Source: Acidobacteriota bacterium
GTDB lineage: Bacteria > Acidobacteriota > Vicinamibacteria > Vicinamibacterales > 2-12-FULL-66-21
Length of the DNA stretch: 17,746 bases
Assembly (NCBI GenBank): GCA_013817065.1
Contig: JACDDJ010000015.1
Span: 1 to 17,746, forward strand
Direction of reading: 5' to 3'
Under the pieces are notes generated by a model, which worked only from the letters and a program-made list of their open reading frames with translations, did not search any database and was not told where the DNA came from. Below, piece by piece: positions 1 to 6,715 of this stretch. The stretch's first letter is position 1. Each line of letters opens with the position of its first letter. The position numbers were made by a program, and so were the translations under genes.

Positions 1-1
1 G

Positions 2-1189
2 ACGGTCGCCTACGAATTCGACGATGCGCAACACGGCGCAGATCTCTTCAACCTGGTCGTCCCCGGAAACATCTACACCCGGATCATGAACCCGACCAAC
101 GACGTCCTCGAACAGCGGGTTGCCGCGCTCGAAGGTGGCGTGGCGGGTCTCGCCCTGAGCTCGGGCATGGCCGCTGTGACCTACTCGGTTCTTACGATTG
201 CCCAGGGCGGCAACAACATCGTCTCGGTACCTTCCCTGTATGGCGGAACCTTCACGCTTTTTGCCCACACGCTCCCCAGCCTGGGGATCGAGGTCCGGTT
301 CGCCAAGGACGACAGCGCGGCCGCGCTCGACGCGCTGATCGACGGCAAGACGGCCGCCGTGTTCTGCGAAAGCATCGGCAATCCCGCCGGCAACATCCCG
401 GATCTCGAGGCGATCACGGCGATGGCCCACACGCATGGCGTTCCGGTGATCGTGGACAACACCGTCCCGACGCCGGTGCTGATGAAGCCGATCGAGTTCG
501 GGGCCGACATCGTCGTGCATGCCTTGACGAAGTACATCGGCGGCCATGGCAACTCGATAGGCGGCATCATCATCGATTCGGGAAAGTTTCCGTGGACAGA
601 TCACAAAGCGCGCTTCCCGATGTTGAACAATCCGGAGCCGGCCTATCACGGCGTCGTGTATACGGACGCGCTGGGGCCCGCCGCCTACATCGGCCGCGCC
701 CGAACGGTGCCGCTTCGGAACACCGGCTCGGCGATGAGCCCGTTCAACGCATTTCTCTTCCTGCAAGGTATTCAGACACTGTCCCTGCGGATGGAGCGGC
801 ACGTCTCCAACGCGATGACGGTCGCGCAGCATCTCGAGAAGCACGCGGCTGTCGGGTGGGTCAACTATCCAGGCCTCAAATCCTCGCCCTACTATGAGCT
901 TGCGCAGAAGTACACGAAGGGGCGGCCCTCAGCTCTGTTGACCTTCGGTCTGAAGGGCGGCTTCGACGCGGCCGTTAAGTTCTATGATGCGCTCGAGATC
1001 TTCAAGCGGCTGGTGAATATCGGTGACACGAAGTCGTTGGCAGCGCATCCCGCGTCCACCACTCACCGGCAGCTCACCGAAGACGAATTGAGCAGGGCGG
1101 GTGTCACCCCGGACATGATTCGGCTGTGCGTCGGAATCGAAGCGATCGAGGACATCCTGGAGGACCTCGACCAGGCGCTCGCGCGCTGA
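2..1189 (+). CDS. metY: O-acetylhomoserine sulfhydrylase (PLP-dependent), 5' partial
   Basis: Cys/Met-metabolism PLP enzyme of fold type I, which makes homocysteine from O-acetylhomoserine and sulfide in the cytoplasm. The frame is open from base 2 with no start inside the window. The residues before the first in-frame Met at 86 (NIYTRIMNPT) are family-conserved, so that Met is internal and about 30 N-terminal residues lie upstream. The PLP lysine is at codon 530-532, in VHALTKYIGGHG, the form typical of MetY. Other conserved blocks are EGGVAGLALSSGMAA (cofactor phosphate region), ESIGNPAGN, VDNTVPTP and the C-terminal SLAAHPASTTH. The C-terminus is complete and ends in TGA. The hydrolase gene begins 53 bp downstream on the same strand and could be co-transcribed. 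A cystathionine gamma-synthase-like paralogue is less likely given the long insert between the PLP lysine and the ARTVPLRNTGSAMSP block. Confidence 0.93.
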   Translation, partial: TVAYEFDDAQHGADLFNLVVPGNIYTRIMNPTNDVLEQRVAALEGGVAGLALSSGMAAVTYSVLTIAQGGNNIVSVPSLYGGTFTLFAHTLPSLGIEVRFAKDDSAAALDALIDGKTAAVFCESIGNPAGNIPDLEAITAMAHTHGVPVIVDNTVPTPVLMKPIEFGADIVVHALTKYIGGHGNSIGGIIIDSGKFPWTDHKARFPMLNNPEPAYHGVVYTDALGPAAYIGRARTVPLRNTGSAMSPFNAFLFLQGIQTLSLRMERHVSNAMTVAQHLEKHAAVGWVNYPGLKSSPYYELAQKYTKGRPSALLTFGLKGGFDAAVKFYDALEIFKRLVNIGDTKSLAAHPASTTHRQLTEDELSRAGVTPDMIRLCVGIEAIEDILEDLDQALAR

Positions 1190-1201
1190 CAGGAGATGCT
1201 G

Positions 1202-1240
1202 ATGCGGACAGACTACGACTGTCTCGCCGAGAGAGATTGA
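1202..1240 (+). other. 12-codon upstream ORF (possible leader peptide)
   Basis: A 12-codon frame (MRTDYDCLAERD, then TGA) lies between metY and the hydrolase gene. An AGGAG Shine-Dalgarno sequence at 1191-1195 is 6 nt from its ATG, better placed than the one before the hydrolase. Its stop codon ends 2 nt before the hydrolase ATG, a geometry that permits translational coupling. No run of regulatory codons or attenuator hairpin is visible, so a chance ORF is quite possible. Confidence 0.22.
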
Positions 1241-1242
1241 CG

Positions 1243-2178
1243 ATGCTGCAGACTCGTCTCTCGCGGCGGACCTTTCTCGCGGCAGGTTCTTCCTTCCTCG
1301 CCTACGCGGCTCTCGCAGGCGCTCAGGAGAGCCGACCGCGGACACGGCTCGTGCTTCTCGGCACTGGGGGTGGACCAACACCCAAGGCAAAGGCCGCCGC
1401 TCCGGCACAGGCCATCGTCGTTGGCAACCGCATCTACCTGGTCGACTGCGGTGACGGCGTCGCCCGGCAGCTCGCACTGGCGAAGCTGCCGCTGCGCGAC
1501 CTGCGCGCCGTCTTCATCACGCACCAGCACTCGGATCACAACGCCGGATATGGGCCGCTGTTTCTTCTCGGCTGGCCCGGCGGCCTGTCCGAGCCGGTGG
1601 ACGTCTACGGCCCGCCCCCGCTGGTCGACATGACGAAGCAGCTCCTGGAGGCCTACCGGTTCGATATCGAGCTGCGCATGCGCGATGAGGGCCGTCCGCC
1701 ACTCGCTCGATTGGTGCGGCCGCACGAGATTACCGCCGGTGGAGAGGTGTTCAAGGACGACCGCGTCCGCGTCACCGCCGCGCTCAACGACCATCCGCCG
1801 ATCGAACACTCGTTCGCCTTTCGCTTCGACGCGACGGACCGATCGATCGTGATCTCCGGCGACACTCGCTACTCCGAGAACGTCATCAAGCTGGCGCAGG
1901 GCGCGGACGTGCTGGTGCACGAAGTTGTCTCACGGGAGTTCTGGGAAAGGCCGGGTGCGCCGCAGCCACCCGATGTCGTTCGGCACATCCTCGCGAGCCA
2001 CACCGATGCGCCGGACGTCGGCCGCGTCGCCGCTGCCGCGGGTGTCGGCACGCTCGTCCTCTCGCACTTCGTCCCCACCGAAGGACCCGGTGCACCATCC
2101 GATGAACAATGGATCGCCGGCGTCCGTCGTCACTTCAAGGGCCGGATCGTGGTTGCAAAGGACCTGCTCGTGCTCTAG
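1243..2178 (+). CDS. Tat-exported MBL-fold metallohydrolase (RNase Z-like)
   Basis: Metallo-beta-lactamase superfamily hydrolase of 311 residues, substrate unknown. The start is placed at the ATG preceded by GAGAG at 1231-1235 (7 nt gap), because it gives an N-terminus with a twin-arginine signal (SRRTFLAAGSSFLAYAALAG, residues 7-26) that ends in an Ala-rich cleavage region. A longer frame from 1126 overlaps metY and lacks this logic. Metal ligands visible are THQHSDH (H94, H96, D98, H99), H184 in LNDHPP, D207 in ISGDTRYS and H275 in LSHFVP. This is the full ligand set of the RNase Z/arylsulfatase-like branch, so a dinuclear zinc site is likely. A Tat signal implies export of the folded metalloenzyme, which argues against tRNA processing. 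It may share a transcript with metY. Confidence 0.88.
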   Translation: MLQTRLSRRTFLAAGSSFLAYAALAGAQESRPRTRLVLLGTGGGPTPKAKAAAPAQAIVVGNRIYLVDCGDGVARQLALAKLPLRDLRAVFITHQHSDHNAGYGPLFLLGWPGGLSEPVDVYGPPPLVDMTKQLLEAYRFDIELRMRDEGRPPLARLVRPHEITAGGEVFKDDRVRVTAALNDHPPIEHSFAFRFDATDRSIVISGDTRYSENVIKLAQGADVLVHEVVSREFWERPGAPQPPDVVRHILASHTDAPDVGRVAAAAGVGTLVLSHFVPTEGPGAPSDEQWIAGVRRHFKGRIVVAKDLLVL

Positions 2179-2240
2179 TCGTCCCCTCTGCGGTGGCAAC
2201 CTTCTCGAGCCGGTTCTCGTCTCTGCTACCCGGAGGTTCC

Positions 2241-2674
2241 ATGTTCAAGCAGACCGTGATGGTAGCGGTGACGACGATCGCTGTAGTGACAATGATCGCG
2301 ACGGCGTCAGCGCAAGGGAAGAAGCCGGCTGGGACGAACGCCATGACCTATAACGTCAGCATCCAGGCAGACGGCACTTACACCGGGACGATGGACATCG
2401 CCGTCACCAAGGGGGTCGCCTCCGGCGACATGCGGATCACCGTGCCGAGCGAGATCACCGGCAAGGTGGCAGAACATCGAAGGCCGGCGAACTGAAGCTC
2501 GATTTCTCCTACACGTTGGTGCAGCGGAACTGCACGGGGCAGATCGAGATGAATATCAAGATACCGGCCAAGCTGGGACCAGCGACCGGCACGGTGTCGA
2601 TCCTCGGGTGCGGCCGCGACGCTACGAACAAGCTCACCGGCACGATTGAGTTGAAGCCGGCGGGGAAGAAGTAG
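2241..2674 (+). pseudogene. Small secreted protein of unknown function, frameshifted
   Basis: The ATG at 2241 follows CGGAGG at 2231-2236. It encodes a Sec signal peptide (hydrophobic VMVAVTTIAVVTMIATA ending in ASAQG) and then a beta-rich sequence (TYNVSIQADGTYTGTMDI). The frame ends at TGA 2493-2495 after GKVAEHRRPAN. Reading one base back from about 2470 continues with SKAGELKLDFSYTLVQRNCT and runs through SILGCGRD to TAG at 2672-2674, with the same composition and style. The intact protein would be about 144 residues with two cysteines. The simplest reading is a single-base deletion between about 2466 and 2475. There is no slippery heptamer, so programmed frameshifting is unlikely. I do not recognise the family. 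The last codons form part of the hairpin at 2654-2681. Confidence 0.7.
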
Positions 2675-2681
2675 CCGGCTT
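2654..2681. terminator. Hairpin between convergent genes (likely bidirectional terminator)
   Basis: A perfect 8-bp inverted repeat, AAGCCGGC ... GCCGGCTT, with a 12-nt loop. It overlaps the stop codon of the plus-strand gene and abuts the stop (2682-2684) of the minus-strand permease. The plus-strand arm is followed by only a short T run (TTT), so the intrinsic terminator is weak. Its position between two converging stops supports the call. Confidence 0.5.
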
Positions 2682-4070
2682 TCAGCTCTCGCGGAGCGCA
2701 ACTGTCGGCGCGAGCCGCGACGCCCGGCGAGCCGGGATCCACGCGGCGGCAAGGCTCACGACCCCCAGCGCCGCCGCGGCAAGTGCGAAGGACACCGGAT
2801 CCCATGCCTTCACACCAAAGAGCAGCGTCGCCGCGTAGCGCGAACCGATGAAGGCGAGCACCAGGCCGGCCGCGACACCCGCGGCCAGCAAGGCGCCTGA
2901 CTCACCGAGCACCATCCGGATCACCTTGCCGGGGTCCGCGCCGAGTGCCATCCGCACGCCGATCTCCACCTTGCGCCGCGTCACCATGTACGACATCACG
3001 CCGTAGAGACCGATGGTCGCAATCAGCATCGCCAGCACGCCGAAGAAGCCCGACAGCGTCGCCATCAGCCGTTCGGCGACGATGGCATCCTGCACGTAGC
3101 TGGTGATCGTCGAGTATTCCACTGCGGCGCCGGGCGTTGCCTCGAGGACGGCGCGGGTGAGCGACGGCGTGATCGTCGACATCGGCAGATCGGTCCGCAC
3201 GAGCAGGTCGAACCACGGCGGCAGCCGCGACTCCTGCGTGGTCGCGATATACGTGATCGGACGAGGACGTTCCCGCACGTCAAGGATCTTCGTGTCCTTT
3301 GCCAGCCCGACGATCTCGTAGACGGGCGGGGCGTCGCCTCGTGACGGCTCGAGCGCGAATCGCTTCCCGATCGGGTTCTCACCCTTGTAGTAGTGCCGCG
3401 CGAACGTCTCGTTGACGATCGCCACGACCGTGGTGCCGATGCGGTCGCGCGAGTCGAACGTCCGCCCGGCAATCATCGGCGTCTCGGTCGTCGCGAAGTA
3501 CTCCCCGCCGACCTGGTTGAAGTGGGTCGGCACCTCCTGCAGCGCGCCGTCCACGACAATCCGTCCGTTCCAGTCGCTGTTGCTCATCGGGACGATGAAG
3601 GTTTCGGACGCGCGCATCACACCGGGAACGGCCCGGATGCATGCCAGCACCGCGGCGAACGCCTGCTGGCGGCCTGCCTCCGTCACCGCGGTGCGGCGAA
3701 GATCGATGTTCGTGGCGATGATGCCGTCGGGCCTGAACCCGAAGTCGGTGGTGGACAGGTTGCGAAGGCTGCGCCCGAACAGCACCGCGCCGACCACCAA
3801 TACGAGGGATAGGGCGATCTGCAGCACGACGAGACCTCGCCTGACCGCAAAAGCCTGGCGCCCCTCGGTGGACGAACGGCCGCCGGCCTGCATCCCCAGG
3901 CCGGGATTCACGCCCGTGGCTTTCAGCGCCGGGCTCAGACCGAACAACACCGACGCGGTCGCTGCCAGACCCGCGAGGAAGGCGAACATCTTCCAGTCCG
4001 GTGCGAGATCCATGAAGATGTGGTTGCTCTCCGTGCTCAGGAAGGTGACGAGGCCTTCACTCAGCCAGCG
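2682..4070 (-). pseudogene. ADOP-family permease, C-terminal half (separated by a frameshift)
   Basis: Second half of an acidobacterial duplicated orphan permease, a MacB/FtsX-related membrane protein without an associated ATPase gene. From position 4070 the frame reads RWLSEGLVTFLSTESNH, which continues the family sequence interrupted in the upstream ORF. Visible in order: the remaining helices of the first FtsX unit (MFAFLAGLAATASVLFGLSPAL), a basic linker, a transmembrane helix (VVLQIALSLVLVVGAVLFG), a periplasmic MacB-type core (EYFATTETPMIAGRTF, FARHYYKGENPIGKRF) and a final FtsX domain (GFFGVLAMLIATIGLYGVM, RKVEIGVRMALGADP) ending ARRASRLAPTVALRES. No good start codon or ribosome site precedes this half, so it is probably untranslated alone. 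The join needs one base removed at 4071 or two added. Confidence 0.8.
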
Positions 4071-5580
4071 TGAGCAGCCCACCACCGATAGCGCCCAGCG
4101 CGGCGATGAGCAGACTCTCGGAGACCATTTGCCGGACGAGACGCCAACGGGAGGCGCCGATGGCGAGGCGGACGGCGATTTCGCGCTCACGTGCGGTGGC
4201 GCGCGCGAGCATCAGGTTCGCCAGGTTCGCGCACGTGATGAGCAGGACGAGACCGGTCGCGCCGAGCAGCACCCACAGGTGCGTCGCGTAATCCGTGCGC
4301 AGGTTGGAGACACCGGTCTGTGCGGCGGTCGCGGTAAAAGTGAAGGTCTTGAAGCTCGCGGCCTGCTCGGCGTTGTAGGTCGCCGAGACCGTCGCGTTGA
4401 ACACACCGGGAGAGATCGCGGCGAGGTGCGCGGCGGCGCGCTCCACCGTCCAGCCTGGCTTCAGCCGTCCCATGATGTCGAGCCACCAGAATCGTGGCAC
4501 TCCGGTGCCCGCATCGGTTCCGCGGACCAGTGGCTCGGCGCACATCGGGATGACGACGTCGAAGGTCCGGCCAACTTCAACCCCGAAGAAGCCAGGCGGC
4601 GCCACACCGATGATCTCGAACGGTCGTCGGTCGAGCATGATCGGACGGCCCACGACCGCGGGGTCCGCGGCGTAGCGCGATTGCCAGAATCCGTCCGAGA
4701 GAACGGCAGCGGCGGATCCGCAGCCCTTCTGATCATCCGCCTCACTCAGCAGGCGTCCGGCCTGCGGCTGAACGCCGAGCGCGTCGAAGAAGTTGCCGCT
4801 GACATAGAACCCGCGAGCCGGGCGATACTCACCGCTCGTCGAGAGATCCCAGCTCGAGCTGCCCCAGGCGAACAGGGACGTGAACGCCTGCTGCTCGGCG
4901 CGGAGTGCCAGCCAGATGGGTTCGGTGTGGATCGAACGTCCGTGCACTCCTCTGCCGACGCGTCCTTGGCCGTGCCGATCGATACCGATCGAGACGAGCT
5001 CGCCCGGGCGGTCCACCGGGAGTGATTGCAGGCGAACGGCGTTCATCAACTGGAAGATCGCTGCGTTGGCGCCAGTGCCGAGGGCCAGCGACAGGACGAC
5101 CACCGCGGTGAACACCGGACTCCGTCGAAGGGTGCGGAGTCCATAGCGGACGTCCTGCAGCAACTCCTCGACCGGGCGAAATGCGCGCTGGTCGTGCATC
5201 GCATTCACCGCCTCACCTGTTCCGCCGGCTCGCACCAACGCTGCCCTCCTCGCACCGTCTGCAGAATCAGTGCGGCGGCGCTCGTCTTCCGTCGCCAGCT
5301 CGAGCTGCGCACGGAGTTCATCCTGCAGATCCGCGTAGTAGCGCGCACGGCGGTTGCTGTCGGTCACACCCCACGCGCCGCGAATGAGGCCGCCCTGCTC
5401 GAGTCGCATCAGCCCGGGATACAGCGTGCCCATGTTCAGCTGCAGCGCGCCGGCCGAGGCTTGTTCGAGCCGCGCCGCAATCGCGTAACCGTGGAGCGCG
5501 CCGAGACTCTCGAGCGTCTGCAGCACCATGAGGTCGAGGGTGCCCTGCAGAACGTCCGCCTTGTTTTCTTTGTTTGCCAT
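4057..5580 (-). CDS. PadR winged-helix fused to N-terminal half of ADOP permease
   Basis: A 507-residue product from the ATG at 5580; an alternative ATG at 5607 would add nine residues inside the inverted repeat. Residues 1-72 are the acidobacterial PadR DNA-binding domain (VLQGTLDLMVLQTLESLGAL, HGYAIAARLEQ, GTLYPGLMRLEQGG, SNRRARYY). Directly after YY the sequence becomes the cytoplasmic prefix of an ADOP permease (DLQDELRAQLELATEDERRR ... LLQDVRYGLRTLRRSP), then TM1 (about 146-168), a MacB-type periplasmic core, and FtsX helices near 438-460 and 488-505. The usual PadR C-terminal dimerisation helix, its stop, and the first permease residues are absent, so the join looks like an internal in-frame deletion between neighbouring genes. 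The frame stops at 4057 after GGGLLTLAE, while permease homology continues in another frame (2682-4070). Known family context: acidobacterial PadR genes normally sit beside separate ADOP genes. Confidence 0.78.
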   Translation of the reverse strand: MANKENKADVLQGTLDLMVLQTLESLGALHGYAIAARLEQASAGALQLNMGTLYPGLMRLEQGGLIRGAWGVTDSNRRARYYADLQDELRAQLELATEDERRRTDSADGARRAALVRAGGTGEAVNAMHDQRAFRPVEELLQDVRYGLRTLRRSPVFTAVVVLSLALGTGANAAIFQLMNAVRLQSLPVDRPGELVSIGIDRHGQGRVGRGVHGRSIHTEPIWLALRAEQQAFTSLFAWGSSSWDLSTSGEYRPARGFYVSGNFFDALGVQPQAGRLLSEADDQKGCGSAAAVLSDGFWQSRYAADPAVVGRPIMLDRRPFEIIGVAPPGFFGVEVGRTFDVVIPMCAEPLVRGTDAGTGVPRFWWLDIMGRLKPGWTVERAAAHLAAISPGVFNATVSATYNAEQAASFKTFTFTATAAQTGVSNLRTDYATHLWVLLGATGLVLLITCANLANLMLARATAREREIAVRLAIGASRWRLVRQMVSESLLIAALGAIGGGLLTLAE

Positions 5581-5581
5581 C

Positions 5582-5610
5582 CTAATGGAGTATTCAGCCA
5601 TCTCCATTAG
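5582..5610. promoter_or_regulatory. Perfect inverted repeat, putative PadR operator
   Basis: CTAATGGAG (5582-5590), an 11-nt spacer, then CTCCATTAG (5602-5610), a perfect 9-bp dyad with half-sites 20 bp apart centre to centre. It ends one base before the PadR-fusion ATG and fills the space between a putative -35 and -10 for that gene. PadR regulators commonly bind dyads at their own promoters, so autoregulation is the natural inference; the exact sequence is not one I recognise. Confidence 0.55.
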
Positions 5611-5618
5611 TTTGTCAA
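5589..5618 (-). promoter_or_regulatory. Putative sigma-70-type promoter of PadR-permease gene
   Basis: On the minus strand TTGACA (5618-5613) is followed after 18 nt by AATACT (5594-5589, 4 of 6 to TATAAT). A start of transcription about 7 nt further on would fall close to the ATG at 5580, implying a leaderless or nearly leaderless mRNA. This fits the absence of a spaced Shine-Dalgarno sequence. The dyad at 5582-5610 overlaps the -10 and the spacer. Confidence 0.4.
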
Positions 5619-5636
5619 ATGGTGACGATCGGTTGG

Positions 5637-6493
5637 TTAGTTGGTGAAACCGAGCGGATTGCGCAGGAGATCTCTGAGGAAGTGGACGGTGTAACGCCAG
5701 CTGCGCGCGACTCCCTCGGCAGTGTCGCGGGCCCGCTGCAGCGCGGCGCGATCGTAGAGCCGGCCTTCCTGCATGACGGCGGCAGGCTCGCGGAGCGCGA
5801 AGGGATCGAGAAGTGGATTCCGCTCTGTGAAGACGACGTCCGCAACGTATCCCGGCGCGATTCGACCGAGGTGCGCACCTTGTCCGGAGTAGTGCGCCGA
5901 TGTGGATGTGCCGGCACGGAGGATCGCATCGAGCGATATGCCGGCGCGCCGCCAGAGTTCTATCTCCTGGTGAAGCCCGATCCCCGGAGCGACGTAGACA
6001 TCGTTGGTGTCACTCCCGAGGAGCAGGTTGACCCGGCCTGCGCTGCTTCCGCCGTCCTGGCGGCTGATGCCCCGTAGTAGCGATCGAACACCGCGTCGTC
6101 AGGATCCGCCCGCCGTTGAACGGCGCTCGCGTCTTCCTGCCAGATCGCTCTGACCAGCGACGGACTCGACACGATTGTTGCGCGATCTGACGAGAGCTCC
6201 CCCAAACCGCGCTTTGTCTCGTTGAAGCGGGTGATGAGAGTGGGCGACAAGTAGGTGCTTTTGGCGCGCATGGCCCGCCACAGGGCGGCACACTTCGCGG
6301 CATCGTACGATTCGAGCGCCAGTCTCATCCACTCGACCGCGGGAGAATTCCGGCCCCGGAGCGACATGATCTCCTCCTCCCGTGAGGAACACCCAATCGG
6401 CAGCACGCGAGCGTGCGCGATGGCCTTCACGCCGGCTGCGACGGCTTCTTCAACCCTCACCGCGACTGGGACATGACCGCTGACTTCTATTCC
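5637..6493 (-). pseudogene. Amidohydrolase family protein, truncated and frameshifted
   Basis: C-terminal part of a metal-dependent amidohydrolase (imidazolonepropionase-like). From about 6493 the minus strand reads GIEVSGHVPVAVRVEEAVAA, then AGVKAIAHARVLP and YLSPTLITRFNETKRG, with two of the expected metal histidines (SGH, IAH). This frame stops at 5960. At about 6030-6040 homology moves to another frame, VNLLLGSDTNDVYVAPGIG, holding the catalytic Asp in GSDT, and runs through APGYVADVVFTERNPLLDP and WRYTVHFLRDLLRNPLGFTN to TAA at 5637. One base is missing (modulo 3) at the join. The N-terminal third of a normal protein (signal peptide, HxH metal site) is absent: upstream of about 6520 no frame matches it. 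Both defects mean it cannot be a working enzyme as read. It ends 57 bp upstream of the PadR-permease start, on the same strand. Confidence 0.75.
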
Positions 6494-6662
6494 TCTCCTG
6501 CTCGCAGACCCGGATGTTTCGAAGAAGCTATTTGTTCAGGTCGACGTGACTCCGGTGAAGGAGAAAGAGGGCAAAGCACCCGTGGCGCCCAGTTGGCTAG
6601 CCGTCGCCATTCAAGGTGAAGAGAGGCTGGCAGGCGAGCCTCCCGAAGTAGATCCGTCGGAC
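6477..6662 (+). other. Unassigned open stretch upstream of the propeller gene
   Basis: Between the truncated amidohydrolase and the propeller gene about 220 bp hold no gene I can name. One plus-strand frame, open after TGA at 6474-6476, reads protein-like: TSIPLLLADPDVSKKLFVQV, then VTPVKEKEGKAPVAPSWLAV and AIQGEERLAGEPPEVDPSD. It has no start codon with a ribosome site and runs without a stop into the next gene's leader. It may be the tail of a deleted gene or simply a chance frame in GC-rich DNA. Confidence 0.2.
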
Positions 6663-6715
6663 TATCATTCGCTCTGCCCAGTCTGCCGGTCCCGTACTGA
6701 ACTCAAGGAGCCTCG
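6659..6715 (+). promoter_or_regulatory. Leader shared with the 7913 gene: -10-like TATCAT and strong RBS
   Basis: CGGACTATCAT (TATCAT at 6663-6668 as -10 candidate), then CGCTC and CCGGT blocks and AAGGAG at 6705-6710, 5 nt before the ATG at 6716. The same order of blocks, with nearly the same spacing, precedes the ATG at 7913. No convincing -35 is visible 16-18 nt upstream. Confidence 0.4.

Noticed and set aside
1126..1242. Longer hydrolase start overlapping metY
   Set aside because: It would add 39 residues of out-of-frame metY translation before a complete Tat signal, and lacks a ribosome site.
2466..2495. Programmed -1 frameshift in the small secreted protein
   Set aside because: No X_XXY_YYZ slippery heptamer and no stable downstream structure seen; a simple deletion or sequencing error is the more economical explanation.
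3412..5025. 537-codon plus-strand open frame
   Set aside because: It is antisense to the permease, whose frames show clear family homology; the plus-strand product is Arg/Ala/Ser-rich with no recognisable motif, as expected for a shadow frame in GC-rich DNA.
6623..6642. GAGGCT/AGCCTC dyad as a terminator
   Set aside because: 6-bp stem, 8-nt loop, no T tract; dyads of this size are frequent in such GC-rich sequence.
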